A stretch of DNA of 25,537 nucleotides, from contig DASTOW010000113.1 in assembly GCA_035762425.1 (NCBI GenBank), positions 1-25,537 of the forward strand. Reading direction: 5' to 3'. This document shows positions 1-8,968 of the stretch, in pieces (within the stretch, counting starts at the first letter, position 1; each line of letters opens with the position of its first letter). The notes below the pieces were generated by a model that saw only the letters and a program-made list of their open reading frames with translations, ran no database searches and was not told the origin of the DNA. This DNA comes from AWTP1-13 sp035762425. GTDB lineage: Bacteria; Pseudomonadota; Alphaproteobacteria; Rhizobiales; Hyphomicrobiaceae. The position numbers were made by a program, and so were the translations under genes.

Positions 1-355
1 CGTCCGACCAGTGGTCGCGGATATCAGTCGGCTCGTCTGTGAGCTTGCCGTTCTTGAACACCCGGTAGCGCGGCACGTCGGTGCGGATGTCGATGTCGCC
101 GAGATCGGGCAGCGAGGGGTCGCCCGGCGCGCCCATGCCGATGATCGGACAGGGTTTGGGATTGCGCTGGCAGAAGGCGGCGAACTCCATCGCCATGTCC
201 TGGGGCAGGATACAAAGGTTGCCCTGCACGAAGTCGGGCGCGATGCCGGCGGTATGTCCGTCGTAGTCACCGTTGCGGATGATGCGGCGCGCCTCGCGCG
301 GATCGCTGATCATCATGGTGCGCCTGGCGGCGGGGCGAGCCTTGAGCCGGGTCAC
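1..355 (-). CDS. DUF1445/UPF0317 putative hydro-lyase (D-glutamate cyclase family), 5' part
   Basis: This is the N-terminal 118 codons of a gene that leaves the window at the left edge, so the C-terminus is not visible. The family hallmark is a run of the type GHTAGIAP followed by QGNLCILP, then CQRNPKPCP, PGDPSLPDLG and DIDIRTDVPRYRVF. These blocks are characteristic of the UPF0317/DUF1445 family, which includes the mitochondrial D-glutamate cyclase domain and bacterial proteins annotated as putative hydro-lyases. I chose the GTG at 355 because GAGGAG lies 8 nt upstream. The first about 20 residues are basic and poorly conserved, so an internal ATG a few codons later is possible. Substrate is unknown; D-glutamate or a related hydroxy acid is only an inference from the family. 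It is probably a soluble cytoplasmic enzyme. Confidence 0.9.
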   Translation of the reverse strand, partial: MTRLKARPAARRTMMISDPREARRIIRNGDYDGHTAGIAPDFVQGNLCILPQDMAMEFAAFCQRNPKPCPIIGMGAPGDPSLPDLGDIDIRTDVPRYRVFKNGKLTDEPTDIRDHWSD

Positions 356-701
356 GCTGGTCACTCCTCAGGTGAGGCGGGCGGCGGCACGCTATCATGC
401 GGCCCCTCCTCGAGCCAGTCGGGCCGTTCGCCAACACAGCAGATCAAGTTGGCTCACCGTGCTCGATGAGCTTCAGCCTGCGCAAACTACGCTTGGGTCT
501 GGCCTGGCAGAAGTGCACCAAGAGGCGACCAGACCCGAGGATACCCGGGCCTCCAAAGGGGAACGTTGGCGTCGTCGGTAGGCGTTCCCCACACCGTGTC
601 GACGGGGGCATCGATCATGACAGGCGCGCCCGGCGCTTCGATAGGTCCGCCCGGTCCTGGCTCCCGCCATGCCCTGTCACCGCAAGGCAGGGGCAGCCCA
701 A
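356..701. other. Intergenic region without a convincing gene
   Basis: Open frames here lack ribosome sites and recognisable motifs. The only structure I see is a perfect 8-bp inverted repeat, GGGGAACG at 558-565 and CGTTCCCC at 583-590, with a 17-nt loop. It lies downstream of the lipase gene and upstream of the DUF1445 gene. It could be a hairpin or an operator; no T-tract follows on either strand. Confidence 0.4.
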
Positions 702-2942
702 CTACTTGGGACTGAGGTCCTTGACGATCTTCAGGGCCGAGCAGTTGGCTTGATAGATGTAGGAACCGGCCATGGTCGCGTGGTTGAACGAGGACGGTCT
801 GGCCTTCAGCTCATCGCACTTCTCGGGATGCCCTTTGAACTGCTCGATGTACTTGCGCGACAAGGTCGATAGATGCCATCCGACTGGCAGGGGCATGAAG
901 TTGTAATAGACGCCCATGTCAATAACGCTGTAGAGCCGGTCGGCCGTGACGTCGGCCTGCGCGGTGTAGCCCCGGCCCTGCCACGCAGCGAGCGCAGCCA
1001 CGAACGGTGACACATACTCGCTGAGCGACTCGTTTCTCGGCGGATCGATCCAGAAGCGATCGAAGGGAATCCAGGCGGCCGAGATGACGATCAGCTTGAT
1101 GTCCACCTTGGGCAAGGTGGCATCCTTGTTGGTGATGTAAGTCAAGAGGCGAGCGATCTTGGTCGCCGTGGCGACGCCGGAGTTGTCGACGTAGCCGCCG
1201 TCGACGAAGCTCATGCGCCGCTTGCTCGGACCCTCACCGGGCTTCAGCACTTCGCCCGGCTCGTTGAACGTGTACCAGCCCTGCGGCGAGATCCACGGGA
1301 ACCGCGCGCTCAAGCCCACTGCGGTGCTGACGGTGAGATCGACCTGCTCCGCACCGTTGCTGAAAATGTCGAACGGGCGCGGAGGACCATCCTCAAGCGG
1401 CCAGTTGCTGAGATCCATCTGGCTCAGCACCATCTGCATGCCCGTCTCGACGTTGGACATGTTTACGGCGAGCGCCGGCGTCGCACCCTTGGCGCACGCC
1501 GCCGCATCGGCGCCGCACAGCTTGAAGAACGACCCTTCCAGGTAGTTGGTCTTCGGACCACCCCTGTACTTCCAGGTGTCCTCGAAAGCGAGCTCCAGCG
1601 TGTAGCCGCGATCGAGCTTCGGGAAGGCGTAGGGAATGAACCGCTGCAGGAAGTCCGGAAACAGCGTCGCCCACACCACCGGGGAAAGCAGATCCTTGGA
1701 CAGGATGGTGTCAGCAGCCTTCTCGAATGGCCCGGCTTCAGGCAACGATGGCAGGCACGGCTGCGCCGGCTCGTTCTTGGCGTATTCCTGGGCGAGCCCT
1801 GAGAACACCGCCGCACCGAGGCTGCCGCCGGAGACTGAACTCGTCACGAACACGTGCTGGGCGAAGTTGCGGCAAAGATCCTGCATGCGCCCGAGCAGCT
1901 TGGCGGTCTGGTAGGCCGCATAGAGGCCGCCGCCCTCGGCAGCCACGATGTAGATGGGGTAGGGCTTGCCGGCGCTGCGATACGCGTCGAGGTCGGCGCG
2001 AGAGCCGAGCCAGGTGCGGAACGCCTCCTCCACGCTCGGGCGGGGGATGCCGTTGGCCACCACCTGATGGCGGAACTGATGGTTGTCGGTGCGGCCGGAC
2101 GACTCGAAGGCAATCAGGAGCGCAACCAGCAGGGCGAGGATTGGAAAGCCGACGATCCGGGAGTAGCCCCAGAACAGCGCGAGCAGCACGGCGAAGTTGG
2201 CCACCCACAGGGCGAAGATGGGGATGGAGCCGAGCTGCTGGGGCAGCCATACCGGGTAATAGATAAGCAGCGCAATGGACGCCAGAATGAACAGCGGGAA
2301 GAGCAGCCAGTTGTTCAGCATCGCAACGCGGCGCGCACGGCGGCTGCCCATCGGGGCGAGGCTGCGCTCAAACATTGCGATCAGAATGAAGATCAGCACG
2401 GCAAAGGCGACACACACCAGCGCACCCTTGGTGAACTCGCCGACCATGTCGACCTGCTGCTTGAGGATGACCCGGAGGGTTTCGGGGATGTCCTCGGCAT
2501 TGACGTCGTCCAGGCGGACGACCGCCGATCGGCTCACCCAGATGCCGAGTGCGGCTCCCAGCAGCGGCAGCGTGGCCAGCACGCGTGGTCCCCAGGCCAG
2601 CATCCAGCGCAATGTCCCGCCCGGTTCACCCGGATAGTCGTCCAGAAAATCCTCGGCGTGCTGGCGCGAGGTGATCCAAAGCACGATCGACAGGGCGACC
2701 AGCGACAGTACGCACAGCATCCAATGCCAGTTGAAGAAGTTGTCCGTGCGCTCCTGCGTGAGGATGCGATGGATCTCGCGTACCTGGTCCGGCACCGTCA
2801 GGGCGGCGACCGTGGCGGCGCCGATCAACAGCGGAACGCGCAGGGCGAACACGCCGGTCAGGATGCCGTTGAGCCAGCCCTTGCTGGGCCGTCGATCCGG
2901 CAGAATGTCGGCCGGCCTGTCGGCTTGGCGCACGTCGACCAT
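702..2942 (-). CDS. Polytopic membrane protein with patatin-like phospholipase domain
   Basis: 746 aa if started at ATG 2942 (AGGGGG 5 nt upstream); a GTG two codons earlier is an alternative. The N-terminal about 285 residues carry roughly six to seven hydrophobic segments (near residues 28-50, 75-92, 122-138, 175-192, 212-232, 243-260 and 266-280). A patatin-like serine hydrolase domain follows. It shows a glycine-rich oxyanion loop (EGGGLYAAY, about 336-344), the nucleophile elbow SVSGGS with Ser about 371, and the DGG motif (VDGGYVDNSG) with Asp about 581. These form the Ser-Asp dyad of patatin lipases. The family hydrolyses acyl esters of phospholipids; substrate here is unknown. The architecture suggests an inner-membrane enzyme acting on membrane lipids. 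The 5' neighbours are two small exported or membrane proteins on the same strand. Confidence 0.88.
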   Translation of the reverse strand: MVDVRQADRPADILPDRRPSKGWLNGILTGVFALRVPLLIGAATVAALTVPDQVREIHRILTQERTDNFFNWHWMLCVLSLVALSIVLWITSRQHAEDFLDDYPGEPGGTLRWMLAWGPRVLATLPLLGAALGIWVSRSAVVRLDDVNAEDIPETLRVILKQQVDMVGEFTKGALVCVAFAVLIFILIAMFERSLAPMGSRRARRVAMLNNWLLFPLFILASIALLIYYPVWLPQQLGSIPIFALWVANFAVLLALFWGYSRIVGFPILALLVALLIAFESSGRTDNHQFRHQVVANGIPRPSVEEAFRTWLGSRADLDAYRSAGKPYPIYIVAAEGGGLYAAYQTAKLLGRMQDLCRNFAQHVFVTSSVSGGSLGAAVFSGLAQEYAKNEPAQPCLPSLPEAGPFEKAADTILSKDLLSPVVWATLFPDFLQRFIPYAFPKLDRGYTLELAFEDTWKYRGGPKTNYLEGSFFKLCGADAAACAKGATPALAVNMSNVETGMQMVLSQMDLSNWPLEDGPPRPFDIFSNGAEQVDLTVSTAVGLSARFPWISPQGWYTFNEPGEVLKPGEGPSKRRMSFVDGGYVDNSGVATATKIARLLTYITNKDATLPKVDIKLIVISAAWIPFDRFWIDPPRNESLSEYVSPFVAALAAWQGRGYTAQADVTADRLYSVIDMGVYYNFMPLPVGWHLSTLSRKYIEQFKGHPEKCDELKARPSSFNHATMAGSYIYQANCSALKIVKDLSPK

Positions 2943-3031
2943 GGTCACCCCCTAAACGCGTAAACCAAGGCAAGCGGCCGACAGCTCTTGCAGCCGGCGC
3001 TGCCAGACAAAATCGACCCCGCGCGACACCC

Positions 3032-3340
3032 TCACCTGATGATTGGCGACTGCAGCTGGCCCCGCTGCAAACTCCTGTTCCCGCAGCGCTGCTGGAAGGC
3101 GCGCATCTGGTTCTGGTAGCTCGACGCCTGCCCAGGATCCTTGCAGGCCGCCACACAGGCGCGCACGCAGTCGGCCTCGCATGCCGGCGGGCAGGATCTG
3201 CGCCCGCAGCATTGCTCCGAGCAAGCAGCGCGCTGTGCCTGGGAATCGCACGCGTTGGCCTGCGCGTGGACAGCTGACGGGGCGAGCCACGCCGCACCGA
3301 TCAGCGTCGCCGCGGCGAGCACGGTGGCGCGAGTGGACAT
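3032..3340 (-). CDS. Small secreted cysteine-rich protein
   Basis: 102 aa, not recognised as a named family. The start at 3340 is supported by GGAGG 7 nt upstream. Residues 1-26 form a clear Sec signal peptide (basic n-region, alanine-rich core, cleavage after AQA). The mature part has ten cysteines in about 65 residues, including CC, CxxxC and repeated spacings of three to four. This suggests a disulfide-stabilised or metal-binding helical hairpin in the periplasm. The last about 35 residues are polar, without cysteine except one. It lies 89 nt upstream of the membrane lipase on the same strand, so co-transcription is possible but unproven. No catalytic motif is visible. Confidence 0.72.
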   Translation of the reverse strand: MSTRATVLAAATLIGAAWLAPSAVHAQANACDSQAQRAACSEQCCGRRSCPPACEADCVRACVAACKDPGQASSYQNQMRAFQQRCGNRSLQRGQLQSPIIR

Positions 3341-3459
3341 GCTTATTCCTCCGAACGATCCCGGCGCGGATGGACCCCCATCCCAAGCCCAATACTACCC
3401 GCCCCAACACGGGCGTGCGAGTCGATGCGGGTCATCCGGCACGGCATAAGGCGCTGCCG

Positions 3460-3666
3460 CTAGCGCAGCGGCAGGCGCACGCCCGGCAGCAGATTGTGCG
3501 GGTAGTAGTCCCAGAACACGTAGAATGCCACGAAGATGATGACGGTGATGATCGAGCCGACGAATGCGTTGCGCGTCAGAGAGTTGCCAATCAACGAACA
3601 CACGAACACCAATGCGGCCAACAGGCCAATCGGCATCCAAAGAATATCTGCCCAATTGATCGGCAT
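3460..3666 (-). CDS. Small two-helix membrane protein
   Basis: 68 aa. GGAG is suitably placed before ATG 3666. Two hydrophobic helices are visible, about residues 10-27 and 36-52, separated by a short polar loop (NSLTRN). A YYPHN turn and a basic C-terminus follow. It is probably an inner-membrane protein with both termini on the same side. I do not recognise a family with a known role. It is 119 nt upstream of the cysteine-rich gene and in the same orientation, so the two may form a loose cluster with the patatin-like membrane protein. Confidence 0.65.
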   Translation of the reverse strand: MPINWADILWMPIGLLAALVFVCSLIGNSLTRNAFVGSIITVIIFVAFYVFWDYYPHNLLPGVRLPLR

Positions 3667-4094
3667 GACGACGCTCCTGCTGGTTGCTTGATCGCTTTAT
3701 GCTGTACTCTATCAGATGAGGCGCAAACCAAGCGATGCCCGTCAAGCGGTTCTGCTCGCACGTGCACTTAGCGAGACACGAGCGGATTGTCGCTGGTCGT
3801 GAAACAGCGAGCCTATCCAAAAGCTTAGTCTGGCAATCATGGCGCACGGACCGCTTGTCGCTGCGTCTGGCGGATGCGCAATCTCATCTCACCGTTGCAT
3901 TCGGGTTGCCACAGATGCGCCGAAATTCGCCACCGGCAGCTGTCATGCTGCGATCCGACAACCGCGACGAGGCGCCGATTTCATCAGCCCTATGAGCATC
4001 GGCCGGATGCGGCACTGGCTTGCAACTGTCACATGGCCTGCGTGATCGGCTATACCGGGGCCGCCCACACGCGCATCATCCAACTCGGCAAACC
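3667..4094. other. Intergenic region, nothing recognised
   Basis: Divergent spacer between the minus-strand small membrane protein and the plus-strand transporter. Open frames of 60-90 codons are present on both strands but have no ribosome site and no recognisable motif. I found no strong palindrome or promoter. Confidence 0.4.
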
Positions 4095-4940
4095 ATGGAC
4101 GCGCTGGTCTTCATCGCCGTGCTGGCTGCGGCCGCCTGCCACGCCGGCTGGAACACGCTGCTGAAATTCAGGCTGGAGCCGGTCACGGCGACAAGCCTGG
4201 TGGCAGCCGCGTCGGGTCTTGTCGCGGTGCCGGCCGTGTTCATTGCAGGTGTGCCGGCGCTGCCCTCGTGGCCCTACCTGCTCGCCTCGACGGCGATCCA
4301 CGTGGCCTACTACCTGACGCTCGCCGAGGCCTATCGCGACGGCGATCTTGGCCAGATCTATCCGATCGCGCGCGGTACCGCGCCGCTGATGACGGCCGTT
4401 TTGGCCGGCGTCCTGCTGCACGAGGCGCTGGGTCTGTACGGCTGGGCCGGCATAACGATGCTGGCGATCGGCATCCTGCTACTGGCCTTCAAAGGCGGCC
4501 GAGCGCCGAGCGTGGATGCACGGTCGGTAGGGTTTGCGCTCGCCACCTCGCTCACCATCACCGTCTACACAATCGTGGACGGCCAGGGTGCGCGGTTGTC
4601 AGGCGCGCCCAGCGCCTACACGGCCTGGATGTTCCTGCTGAGCGGCGCGATCATGGCCGCGCACGGCGCGCTGCGCAACGGCGCAAGCCGACTAGGCCCC
4701 GTACTGCGCGCCAACTGGGCGCTGGCGCTCGCTGGAGCGGCACTCTCCTTTGCCGCCTATACGATCGCCATCTGGGCGATGACGGTGGCGCCGATCGCGC
4801 TCGTGGCTGCCTTGCGCGAATCCGGCGTGCTGTTCGCGGCGCTGTTTAGCACTTTGGTGCTGCGCGAGCCGCTGATGCCCGTGCGCATCGTCGCGGCTCT
4901 GTTCGTTCTGGCAGGCGCGGCGCTGCTGCGCCTCGCGTAG
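4095..4940 (+). CDS. EamA/DMT-superfamily transporter
   Basis: 281 aa from ATG 4095. The frame is open further upstream, to 4020, but that extension is polar and histidine-rich, while ATG 4095 starts directly with a membrane helix. The protein is almost entirely hydrophobic, with about ten predicted helices arranged as two EamA repeats (roughly residues 1-135 and 145-281). Typical features are the small-residue-rich helix 1 with a GWN motif, PIARGTAPL in the middle of repeat one, and VAALRESGVLFAAL plus the LREP loop near the end of repeat two. Family members export or import amino acids, metabolites or nucleoside-like compounds; the substrate cannot be read from sequence. No Shine-Dalgarno sequence is evident before the start. 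The gene stands alone. Confidence 0.88.
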   Translation: MDALVFIAVLAAAACHAGWNTLLKFRLEPVTATSLVAAASGLVAVPAVFIAGVPALPSWPYLLASTAIHVAYYLTLAEAYRDGDLGQIYPIARGTAPLMTAVLAGVLLHEALGLYGWAGITMLAIGILLLAFKGGRAPSVDARSVGFALATSLTITVYTIVDGQGARLSGAPSAYTAWMFLLSGAIMAAHGALRNGASRLGPVLRANWALALAGAALSFAAYTIAIWAMTVAPIALVAALRESGVLFAALFSTLVLREPLMPVRIVAALFVLAGAALLRLA

Positions 4941-5097
4941 TATCCTGATCGCGGAATGCGTCGCCGCGCGCCACTGATGTTTCGCGATCTGAGGACACGA
5001 GCTCAATTAATCAAGTGCGATTGAGATCAAGACGCCGCCTCACAACCCCGCCGCCCACGCGGTAGCGGACGTCTCGACCATCGCACTGGCGTAAGCC

Positions 5098-5931
5098 TTA
5101 TTCTTTGGGCGTGCCGTCCGCTCGGGCCGGCTCGATGGAGCCGGTCGAGATCGAGCTGGTATTGGCCGGCTGCACATCGCCCTTGTGCCGACCGGGCAGA
5201 AACGCGGTGCCGCGCCAGTCGACGCCGAACCAGTGGTCGCGCGGAAGCAGGCGAAGCTGCAGCGCGGTCCATACCGGCCGCTGCGCGACGGTGTGGACGA
5301 ATGGCTTGATGGAGGGTGCAATCAAGAACGCGATCACGGCAGCGGTGGCCATCGCGCTGGTGTGACCAGGATGCTTTTCGTCGATGAACTTCAAGGCCGT
5401 GCCGAAGGATGCCTTGATGCGCGTGTCCATCACGTCGACCGAGTAGATCTCGTCGAGGATGAGGTGCGTCAGGAAGCCGACCATCATGAACAGCGCCGCA
5501 AACCACGACACGCTCTCGTCGCGGCCGAGCATCCAATAGAAGACGGCAGCGGTCAGGAAGCTGGAGAATGCAGCGGCTAACAGCGAATGCCAGATGCCGC
5601 GGTGGTAGCTAAAGCGATGAAACACGTTGCCGGCCACGAACCGCACCAGCACCAATGTGCCGAGCCAGAGAATGAGCATCTCGGCAATCGAGTATCGGCT
5701 CTCGACACTGAACAGCACGGCAAACGAGAAGAAGATGGCAAGCCCGGCGAACATGGCGCGGCTCGGCCGCGAGTCCTTGAGGTCGATGTCCGGCAGCACG
5801 GACCCGAGCACGCCAGCCAGCGTTATGGCCACGACATCCTTGGGCGTCACCAAGTCGGTCGCCAGCGTCGCGGTCGCGAGCGCCCCGCAAACCACGGTGC
5901 CGACGCCGATGTGGGTCGGGAAATTGGCCAT
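5098..5931 (-). CDS. DUF457 family (YdjM-like) membrane-bound metal-dependent hydrolase
   Basis: 277 aa. ATG 5931 has AAGGAG 7 nt upstream; the open frame extends to 6147, but this start begins the family motif MxxxTHIGVG. Putative metal-ligand motifs are His7, PDID (47-50), HRFSYHRGIWHS (105-116) and HLILDEIYS (156-164), interleaved with about five membrane helices, as in the LexA-regulated YdjM/DUF457 family of putative metal-dependent hydrolases. The C-terminal about 60 residues are soluble and variable. Enzymatic reaction is not established for the family. The gene is divergent from the cation diffusion facilitator, about 200 bp apart. Confidence 0.85.
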   Translation of the reverse strand: MANFPTHIGVGTVVCGALATATLATDLVTPKDVVAITLAGVLGSVLPDIDLKDSRPSRAMFAGLAIFFSFAVLFSVESRYSIAEMLILWLGTLVLVRFVAGNVFHRFSYHRGIWHSLLAAAFSSFLTAAVFYWMLGRDESVSWFAALFMMVGFLTHLILDEIYSVDVMDTRIKASFGTALKFIDEKHPGHTSAMATAAVIAFLIAPSIKPFVHTVAQRPVWTALQLRLLPRDHWFGVDWRGTAFLPGRHKGDVQPANTSSISTGSIEPARADGTPKE

Positions 5932-6136
5932 TGCCAGGCTCCTTGAGCGTCGGCGCAAGCGCGCACGCGGCGACTTCGACGGCAGCGCCAGAGGTAGTCG
6001 CCTTTGCATCTGATTCGCAGCTCGGCCGGAAGCCTGCGGCAGCCGAAAGGTGTGGTTAGTCAGAAGCAGGCAAAGAGACTGGCGTTCCAGGGCCAGACAT
6101 GCCATGTGGCGCGGTATCTCCTCCTCTCTGGGCCAG

Positions 6137-7048
6137 ATGGCAGACACCGCGCAAATCTCCGCCAGGCTTCGCCTCGCCGCCCTCGCTTCAATCGTGGTGG
6201 CGGTGGCGGTGTTCGGCTTGAAGTTCCTGGCCTACTGGCGCACGGGAAGCGTCGCGCTTTATTCGGACGCGCTGGAGAGCATCGTCAATTTGGTGACGGC
6301 GGTAGCCGCGCTCTATGCGGTGCACGTCGCCAACCAGCCGGCCGACCGGCAGCATCAGTTCGGCCACCACAAGGCCGAATATTTCTCGGCCGTGCTGGAG
6401 GGCGTGCTGATCGTGATGGCCGCGCTGCTTATCTTCCACAAGGCCTATGACGCGCTGTTGGTGCCCCGCACGATCGACCAGCCGGTGGAGGGCATCCTCA
6501 TCAACGGCATGGCCACGGCCATCAATGCGGGATGGTCGTACTTCCTGATCACCTGGGGAAGGCGCCAGCGCTCTCCCGCGCTGGTTGCAGACGGCTGGCA
6601 TTTGTTCACCGACGTTGCCACATCGATCGGCGTATTGATGGGATTGGCGCTGGTCGCGTTGACCGGCTGGCAAATTCTCGACCCTGCGCTGGCTGCGCTG
6701 GTGGCCGCCAACATCCTTTGGGCGGGCTGGAAGCTGGTCAAGGAATCGGTGAGCGGCTTGATGGATGAGGCCGTCACGGCGGAGGTCGCCCGCCAAATCC
6801 GTCAGGTAATCTCGGCCAGCGGCGAAGGGGCGATCCAGGCGCACGACGTCAAGACGCGCACGGCCGGGCGCGTCACGTTCATCGAGTTCCACCTCGTGGT
6901 ACCGGGCAAGATGACGGTGGCGGCCTCGCACGACATCTGCGATCGCATCGAGACGGCGCTGAAGGAAACCGTGCTCGGGGCGCAGGTGCAGATCCACGTC
7001 GAGCCCGAGGCGGAGGCCAAGCACGCCGGCATCGTGCCGATCGCGTAG
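6137..7048 (+). CDS. Cation diffusion facilitator (CDF) family metal transporter
   Basis: 303 aa from ATG 6137. The same frame is open to 6050, with another ATG at 6104, and no start has a good ribosome site. Six membrane helices are expected in residues about 12-195. Metal-site signatures are SDALESIVN in helix 2 (Asp44), FGHHKAEYFS in the following loop (75-84), and the HxxxD motif of helix 5 (His155, Asp159 in DGWHLFTDV). The cytoplasmic C-terminal domain (about 210-300) contains the HDVKTRTAG and SHDICDRIE blocks typical of CDF dimerisation domains. It would export divalent metal (Zn, Fe, Mn or Co) by proton antiport. Helix 2 has Ser where the second Asp of the Zn site of YiiP would be, so metal specificity may differ. 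Confidence 0.92.
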   Translation: MADTAQISARLRLAALASIVVAVAVFGLKFLAYWRTGSVALYSDALESIVNLVTAVAALYAVHVANQPADRQHQFGHHKAEYFSAVLEGVLIVMAALLIFHKAYDALLVPRTIDQPVEGILINGMATAINAGWSYFLITWGRRQRSPALVADGWHLFTDVATSIGVLMGLALVALTGWQILDPALAALVAANILWAGWKLVKESVSGLMDEAVTAEVARQIRQVISASGEGAIQAHDVKTRTAGRVTFIEFHLVVPGKMTVAASHDICDRIETALKETVLGAQVQIHVEPEAEAKHAGIVPIA

Positions 7049-7079
7049 CGCGTTTGCGTATTTGATCAAAGCAGCCGCT

Positions 7080-7101
7080 GCCTCCCCGTTGAGGGGGAGG
7101 C
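7080..7101. repeat. GC-rich palindrome after the CDF gene
   Basis: GCCTCCCC (7080-7087) pairs with GGGGAGGC (7094-7101) around a 6-nt loop, 32 bp after the CDF stop. No T-run follows, so it is a weak terminator at best. A related sequence, CCTCCCCATGAGGGG on the minus strand at 7303-7317, overlaps the stop codon of the ligase gene on the other side of this intergenic gap. Short palindromes of this type are commonly dispersed in alphaproteobacterial genomes. Confidence 0.5.
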
Positions 7102-7306
7102 CAATGCGCCCGCGGTTCTGGCATCGGCCATGGCCGTGCGTGGTGCGCGTTCGATGGCCGGCCAAGCCGCTGGCGACACTGGAGGGTGTCCGCGACATAC
7201 ACTTGCAACGCGCCTCACCAGGGCCGCCATCGGCCTTGGCTCGCCTCGCACGTGCGCTCACGGTCGGTACCGGCGAGCCGAGGCCGTGGCGTTCCACCTG
7301 CGCCCC

Positions 7307-8944
7307 TCATGGGGAGGTTGAGGTGTCCAGTTTGAGCAGGGTCTGCCGGTCGATCTTGCCAGAGCCCGTTTTCGGCAGCTCGTCGAGGTAGGCGACGATG
7401 CGCGGGTACTTGTATGGCAGCAGCCGCCCCTTGACGTAGTCCTGCAGCTCCCTGGTGGTATGCGCGCCAGGGCTCGTTCCGGCATTCAACACGACGAATG
7501 CCTTGAGCACGGTCAGCCGGTCGGCGCCTTCCATGGCCGCGACCGCGCATTCGCGCACCAGCGGATGATCGGCGAGGGCGAGTTCCACCTCGAGCGGGTA
7601 CACCCATTGGCCGCTGACCTTGACCAGGTCGTCGGCGCGGCCGCGGAAAAAGTGGAAGCCGTCGGCGTCGCGCACGAAGCGGTCGCCGGTGTAGATCCAG
7701 CCGGCCTCGCGCATGGTCTCGGCCGTCTTGTCGGGACGGTTCCAGTAAAGGGGTGCGTTGGAATGGCCGCGCACCCACAGGATGCCTTCCTCGCCGTCTG
7801 CCACCGCTTGGCCCTGGCTGTCCTCCAGGCGGATCTGGTAGCCCGGCACGCGCTTGCCGGCTGCGCCCAGCTTCTTGGCCTGCGGCGTGTTCGACAGGTA
7901 GATGTGCAGCACCTCGCTGGAGCCCAGTCCTTCCATGATCTCGAGGCCGGACATGGCCTTCCAGCTGTTGAACACATCGGCCGCGAGCACCTCGGCGGCC
8001 GACACGGAAAGACGCAGGCTTGACAGGTCGGCGCCGGCAGCTTCCGGCGACTTGGTGAGCGCAGTGTAGAGCGTCGGCAAGCCGAAGAACACCGTTGGCC
8101 GATAGCGGGCGACGCAGTCGAAGATGGCGGCGGGCTTGGGCTGACCCGGCAGCAGGACGCTCGACGCACCGACACAGAAGGGGAACGTGATCGAGTTGCC
8201 AAATCCGTAGGCGAAGAAGATCTTCGGCACCGAGAAGCAGATGTCGTCGGGTGTCAGGCGGAGCAGGTGGCGCGCGTATGACTGGTGCGTAAAGAGCATG
8301 TCGTGCTGCAGATGCACGATGCCCTTGGGGCGACCGGTCGAGCCCGACGAGTACATCCAGAACGCCATGTCGTCGCGATGCGTATCGGCGGGTGGCAGTC
8401 GGCCGGCAGGGCGCGCCAGCCACTCTTCGGCCGACAGCGTTGCGACTGGGCCGGACGCCACGGCAGCGCCGTTCACGACCACCACGGCTTTGAGATCCGT
8501 TGCGCGACACGCTTCGCCATTGAAGCGGTAGGCAAACGCCGCATCGCAGATGGCGACCTTCGCCCCGGAGTCGGACAGATAGAATTGCAGAAGGTCGGGC
8601 GGGGTGAGCGTGTTAATCAGCAGCGGCACGAGGCCTGCGCGGATGGCACCGAATATTGCGGCTGGATAGGCGGGCGTATCGTCGAGGAACAGAAGAACGC
8701 GAGCCCCGCGCTGCAGCCCGAGCGACAGCAGACCCGCGCCGAACGCCACAGCGTCGGCGGCCAGTTCGCCATAGGTGCGTGCGCCCGCGGGGCCGATCAC
8801 TGCCGGCCGATGGCTGCAGGCGATCAGATTGTCGAACAGGATGGCGCTGGCATTGTAGCGATCGGGAACGGCAAAGCCGATCTCGGTGTTGCAGGGCGCA
8901 TCGCGCGGCACGCCGTCGAGGATCTGGCGCGGACCGTCCTGCAT
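7307..8944 (-). CDS. Benzoate-CoA ligase family protein (aryl-CoA synthetase)
   Basis: 545 aa with a strong ribosome site (GGGAGGAGA, 6 nt before ATG 8944). It is an ANL-superfamily adenylating enzyme. The P-loop YSSGSTGRPKG is at 198-208, the AMP-binding GSSEVLHI block is in the middle, the hinge motif is YTGDR, and the catalytic lysine is Lys530 in GSGKIDR near the C-terminus. The FFAYGFGNSITFP segment is characteristic of benzoate, hydroxybenzoate and aminobenzoate-CoA ligases. It would convert an aromatic acid, ATP and CoA into aryl-CoA, AMP and PPi in the cytoplasm. It is the second gene of a two-gene operon, 24 nt behind the flavin monooxygenase, which suggests salicylate, anthranilate or benzoate as substrate. 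It is full length for the family. Confidence 0.9.
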   Translation of the reverse strand: MQDGPRQILDGVPRDAPCNTEIGFAVPDRYNASAILFDNLIACSHRPAVIGPAGARTYGELAADAVAFGAGLLSLGLQRGARVLLFLDDTPAYPAAIFGAIRAGLVPLLINTLTPPDLLQFYLSDSGAKVAICDAAFAYRFNGEACRATDLKAVVVVNGAAVASGPVATLSAEEWLARPAGRLPPADTHRDDMAFWMYSSGSTGRPKGIVHLQHDMLFTHQSYARHLLRLTPDDICFSVPKIFFAYGFGNSITFPFCVGASSVLLPGQPKPAAIFDCVARYRPTVFFGLPTLYTALTKSPEAAGADLSSLRLSVSAAEVLAADVFNSWKAMSGLEIMEGLGSSEVLHIYLSNTPQAKKLGAAGKRVPGYQIRLEDSQGQAVADGEEGILWVRGHSNAPLYWNRPDKTAETMREAGWIYTGDRFVRDADGFHFFRGRADDLVKVSGQWVYPLEVELALADHPLVRECAVAAMEGADRLTVLKAFVVLNAGTSPGAHTTRELQDYVKGRLLPYKYPRIVAYLDELPKTGSGKIDRQTLLKLDTSTSP

Positions 8945-8968
8945 GCGGCGTCTCCTCCCGTTCGCTCG

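Noticed and set aside
1854..2963. 369-codon plus-strand frame opposite the lipase gene
   Set aside because: Glutamine/histidine/arginine-rich shadow of the patatin membrane protein, with no domain and no ribosome site.
6188..7297. 369-codon minus-strand frame opposite the CDF gene
   Set aside because: Antisense shadow of a well-supported CDF transporter; low-complexity basic composition.
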